From Flavobacteriales bacterium UBA5692 (GTDB taxonomy: Bacteria; Bacteroidota; Bacteroidia; Flavobacteriales_D; Sanyastnellaceae), in contig DIHQ01000148.1 of NCBI GenBank assembly GCA_002420235.1, forward strand, positions 1 through 8,842: a stretch of 8,842 nucleotides of DNA, given 5' to 3'. Positions 6,510-8,842 of this stretch are shown in pieces. The notes under the pieces are model-generated. The model saw only the letters and a program-made list of their open reading frames with translations. It searched no databases and was not told the DNA's origin. A program made the position numbers and the translations under genes. Position 1 is the first letter of the stretch. Every line of letters begins with the position of its first letter.

Positions 6510-7547
6510 TTACCGAGGTCGGTATGATTTAATTACAGGATTGATATCGATCACTTCCATAAGTGTTGCCAAATCAATCTCTGGGTGCTTGTCCATGAAA
6601 TCGCTTACAATTCGCCATCCCATGTAAGCACCGAGTCGGTCCGGGCTATCTTGTGGAATGGCTCCATAGCGGGTGAAGGGTCCCTCATTGAACCATTTGC
6701 TAAAATGCGTGCGGTCGGTGTCAAAAAGGGCGTCCTGTGGCTGCAATTCCAACCAGATGTCGCGTTCGTGGGCTTGAGCCCATTTCCATGCCTCGGGCGT
6801 CCAATTCAAAAGGTCTGCTTTGGGGATCTCGGGCATACACTGTTCCATTATGTACAACACCTTGCCCCAATAAAGCAATTCGTCCACGCATCGGTTGGTA
6901 CGGTACCATGGATTGCTGAAATGGACGAGGAGCCAACCGCGGAAGGCTGAAGCTGATATGCCATCTGGCACCATGCGGTCGCGCATGTACTGTGGGAACA
7001 TTTCGGGGGGGAGGGTTGCAACAATAGGATGTTCTGTGCCAAGGAACCACTCCAAACCGATTCCTAAGTATTGATCAGTGGGGTATACGGCGTAATTGAA
7101 GCCTGTATTCATCCACATGACTTGGGGCAGCGTTGCTTCGGGAAACCAATAGATAAAGCGCTGAAATGCACGCGTTAATAACTCTTGATTTTGCTGCAAT
7201 CGTTCCGGCGCTCCGCTAGTGGTGTCAATTGCGGCTTCAATCGGAGCGATATTGGGGTGCGTCAAGAATGTTTTGAATTCGGTCACAATGGCAGGGTCAT
7301 CCCCTACACCGATGCGCAAGATTTCCTCTGTATAGGCATGACCAAATAAACCTGTGGCCTTTTGCCATTCGTCAAAATCACCAAGCTCCATCACCTTTCT
7401 CAGATCGACCGGCTTTGGCACATCGGCGTCAAAAGCTGCTGCGGGAGCTTCAAATCTTCGACCTTCGTCGCAGCCGTTGAATACCAACCACAAAAAGCTG
7501 ATTAATGTCATCCTGACTGGAGCTCTTAAACAATGAAGCGTGAGCAT
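6510..7547 (-). CDS. gldB: Gliding motility lipoprotein GldB
   Basis: Envelope lipoprotein of the gliding/type IX secretion gene set, essential for gliding in Flavobacterium johnsoniae, with unknown biochemical activity. From the chosen start it has 345 residues: a signal peptide with two Arg residues, hydrophobic core ISFLWLVF, and a lipobox-like FNGC placing the acylated Cys at residue 26, followed by an acidic DEG. The mature part shows GldB-type blocks including FQRFIYWFPEA, YPTDQYLGIGLEWFLGTEHP and a C-terminal MGWRIVSDFM. No catalytic signature is apparent. Start choice is uncertain: ATG codons at 7553, 7547 and 7511 all fit, and the last leaves a signal peptide without positive charge. 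The frame stays open much further upstream, but that would overlap the divergent barrel gene and bury the signal peptide. The gene leads the gldBC operon. Confidence 0.9.
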   Translation of the reverse strand: MLTLHCLRAPVRMTLISFLWLVFNGCDEGRRFEAPAAAFDADVPKPVDLRKVMELGDFDEWQKATGLFGHAYTEEILRIGVGDDPAIVTEFKTFLTHPNIAPIEAAIDTTSGAPERLQQNQELLTRAFQRFIYWFPEATLPQVMWMNTGFNYAVYPTDQYLGIGLEWFLGTEHPIVATLPPEMFPQYMRDRMVPDGISASAFRGWLLVHFSNPWYRTNRCVDELLYWGKVLYIMEQCMPEIPKADLLNWTPEAWKWAQAHERDIWLELQPQDALFDTDRTHFSKWFNEGPFTRYGAIPQDSPDRLGAYMGWRIVSDFMDKHPEIDLATLMEVIDINPVIKSYRPR

Positions 7548-7561
7548 TGGCATGGTATTCG

Positions 7562-7594
7562 TTGTGGACGTTCTAAAACCAAGAATTAGTTTTG
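7562..7594 (+). promoter_or_regulatory. Bacteroidota-type promoter of the barrel gene-nadE operon
   Basis: TTG (7562-7564), a 22-nt spacer, then TAGTTTTG (7587-7594), an exact fit to the Flavobacterium pattern TTG-N17-23-TAnnTTTG. Transcription should start near 7601. That would give a leader of about 37 nt to the preferred barrel-gene ATG at 7638, or only about 7 nt to the alternative ATG at 7608. The element sits between gldB and the barrel gene in their divergent spacer. I found no equally good promoter for gldB on the opposite strand. Confidence 0.7.
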
Positions 7595-7637
7595 AATTGT
7601 TGCAAAGATGAAACACTCCCCGCGCAATCCCCATTTC

Positions 7638-8420
7638 ATGAAGAACTTCCTTCTTAATACGGTATGTTTCTTGACCGTATGCTCTGCTGCCCATTCCCAA
7701 GGCTATCACCTCGGTTTGGCAGTTTCTCCTAACTACTCTTTCTCCGACGCGCGCGAGCTGTCGCACACAGCGAATGGCGGTCAGGTCCATTTTGGCTATG
7801 GATTCATTTTCGATGCTTTATTCACCGAAACCTATGCCATCGGAACAGGGGTGAATATTTTCTATAACGGTGGCCGGGTATTGTATTTTGAGGACGTTGC
7901 AACGTCGGAAGGCACCATGATTCATAGGGTTGAGCTTGAGAACAAGCAACAGTATGTCGAAGTGCCGCTGACGTTTAAAATGCGTACCAAAGAAATTGGT
8001 TACAGTACGTTCTATGGCCAATTCGGAGTGGGCTTAGGTTTGAATGTGCGATCGGAGGGGATGCGGAGGTCCTCTTCATTTGCTGTAACTGATTCCTTGG
8101 GTCAATGGTCCTTTATCCAAGAGGGAGCAAGTGACCCCGCAAGGGTTTCATTGGTCGATCAGACTTTGCTTTTCCGGCCCAGCATGATTATCGGATTCGG
8201 TTTTGAACGTCGTTTCACGGGTACTACAGCCCTGGTAGTCGGCTTGCGCTACAACTTGGCGTTGCGTAACCAATACCAGTTATTTCCTGTGTACAAGACC
8301 CAAACAGGTGATGAGGTCATGTTTGAATTCAATGAAATACTCGGTGCCGAGCAGCCTGAACAGGTTGAAATGAGTGGAAAAACTGGGCAAATTGAACTTT
8401 GTGTCGGCATTATGTTTTAA
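7638..8420 (+). CDS. Outer-membrane beta-barrel protein, PorT-like family
   Basis: Predicted secreted barrel protein of about 260 residues. An N-terminal signal peptide (MKNFLLNTVCFLTVCSAAHS, probable cleavage before QG) is followed by alternating hydrophobic/polar strands rich in Gly, Tyr and Phe. A YVEVPLTFKMRTKEIGY segment is typical of Bacteroidota PorT/OMP_b-brl_2 barrels, then YGQFGVGLGLNV. The chain ends in a strand with terminal Phe (ELCVGIMF), the usual signal for barrel assembly. An in-frame ATG at 7608 would add ten residues; 7638 was chosen because it gives a standard signal peptide and a better distance from the promoter. The gene starts its own transcription unit with nadE 5 nt downstream and lies divergent from the gliding lipoprotein gene gldB. 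Assignment to the type IX secretion protein PorT itself is not supported, so no symbol is given and the role is unknown. Confidence 0.85.
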   Translation: MKNFLLNTVCFLTVCSAAHSQGYHLGLAVSPNYSFSDARELSHTANGGQVHFGYGFIFDALFTETYAIGTGVNIFYNGGRVLYFEDVATSEGTMIHRVELENKQQYVEVPLTFKMRTKEIGYSTFYGQFGVGLGLNVRSEGMRRSSSFAVTDSLGQWSFIQEGASDPARVSLVDQTLLFRPSMIIGFGFERRFTGTTALVVGLRYNLALRNQYQLFPVYKTQTGDEVMFEFNEILGAEQPEQVEMSGKTGQIELCVGIMF

Positions 8421-8425
8421 AAAGT

Positions 8426-8842
8426 ATGGACGCCCTAGTACAACACATCGTTTCTTGGTTAGAAGAGTATGCAAACGATGCTGGAATGGATGGCTGGGTA
8501 GTTGGAGTGAGTGGCGGGGTTGACTCCGCCGTTACGTCCACACTTTGCGCCAAGACCGGCCTGCCGACATGTGCCGTTGAAATGCCCATTCACCAGCACC
8601 CGGACCAAGTATCCCGAGCTCAGGATCATATTCAATCCCTGGAGCAAAGATTTGGAAACGTCTCGCGCGCTAGAGTCGACCTGACCGGGGTGTACGACGA
8701 ATTGGTTTGTGCCTTGCCGACTTCTTTTGACAATTCCGGCGGTCTGGCCTTGGCGAATTCAAGGGCGCGATTGCGTATGACGGCACTGTACGCTGTCGCT
8801 TCCCAGCGCAGTGCATTGGTTGTTGGCACAGGTAATAAAGTT
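8426..8842 (+). CDS. nadE: NAD+ synthase NadE, N-terminal part (cut by window edge)
   Basis: Cytoplasmic enzyme that amidates nicotinic acid adenine dinucleotide to NAD+ using ATP, the last step of NAD synthesis. The first 139 codons are present and in frame to the window edge. Visible signatures are the PP-loop ATPase motif SGGVDS (29-34), ANSRARLRMTALYA (about 110-123), and VVGTGNKV at the right edge, which continues the conserved VGTGNKxE. The protein starts directly with the synthase domain, with no N-terminal glutaminase (nitrilase) domain, which suggests the short ammonia-dependent form. The ATG is 5 nt after the barrel-gene stop, so it is probably co-transcribed with that gene. Confidence 0.95.
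   Translation, partial: MDALVQHIVSWLEEYANDAGMDGWVVGVSGGVDSAVTSTLCAKTGLPTCAVEMPIHQHPDQVSRAQDHIQSLEQRFGNVSRARVDLTGVYDELVCALPTSFDNSGGLALANSRARLRMTALYAVASQRSALVVGTGNKV

Noticed and set aside
7575..7593. Imperfect inverted repeat AAAAC...GTTTT overlapping the barrel-gene promoter
   Set aside because: It has only 5-bp A/T-rich arms, so it is not convincing as an operator.
7554..7790. Extended N-terminus of GldB, open in frame up to 7790
   Set aside because: It would bury the lipoprotein signal peptide internally and overlap the start of the divergent barrel gene and its promoter.

Overview
The window is a compact, conserved chromosomal region from a member of the Bacteroidota, most likely Flavobacteriales or a close relative. 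Three things point there: a division and cell-wall (dcw) cluster with a PASTA-bearing FtsI and a Bacteroidota-type FtsL-like protein, the gliding genes gldB and gldC beside engB and nadE, and TTG/TAnnTTTG promoter elements. Base composition looks near 50 % GC by eye (not counted). I saw no mobile element, CRISPR array, tRNA or rRNA.

Layout. On the minus strand, read from about 4550 down to 1, lies the start of the dcw cluster: an operator-promoter with four 10-bp MraZ repeats, then mraZ, rsmH (mraW), an ftsL-like gene, ftsI, and murE cut by the window edge. These genes are extremely tight. Two junctions are 4-bp ATGA overlaps and the other two have gaps of 3 and 4 nt, so the cluster is surely one operon. 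A 183-bp spacer (4549-4731) separates it from a divergent plus-strand pair, an alpha/beta hydrolase and the ribosome-assembly GTPase engB. engB converges on gldC with only 4 nt between the stop codons. gldB and gldC form a minus-strand operon. Divergent from gldB, a good Bacteroidota promoter leads into an outer-membrane beta-barrel gene, followed after 5 nt by nadE, which runs off the right edge.

How the genes work together. MraZ is the expected autoregulator of the dcw operon. RsmH methylates 16S rRNA. The FtsL-like protein and FtsI are septal peptidoglycan machinery, and MurE makes the peptidoglycan precursor. EngB supports 50S subunit assembly and NadE makes NAD+. GldB (a lipoprotein) and GldC belong to the gliding/type IX secretion gene set, and the barrel protein next to them may be envelope-related too. 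All nine protein families are recognisable and all complete genes look intact.

No undescribed system is evident. The points most worth a second look are the MraZ operator, which fits both published MraZ site consensuses and lies over the predicted -33 position; an FtsL-like protein with a roughly 100-residue basic N-terminal extension carrying a duplicated RNR[V/I]LxxGE motif; and the uncharacterised barrel gene between gldB and nadE.
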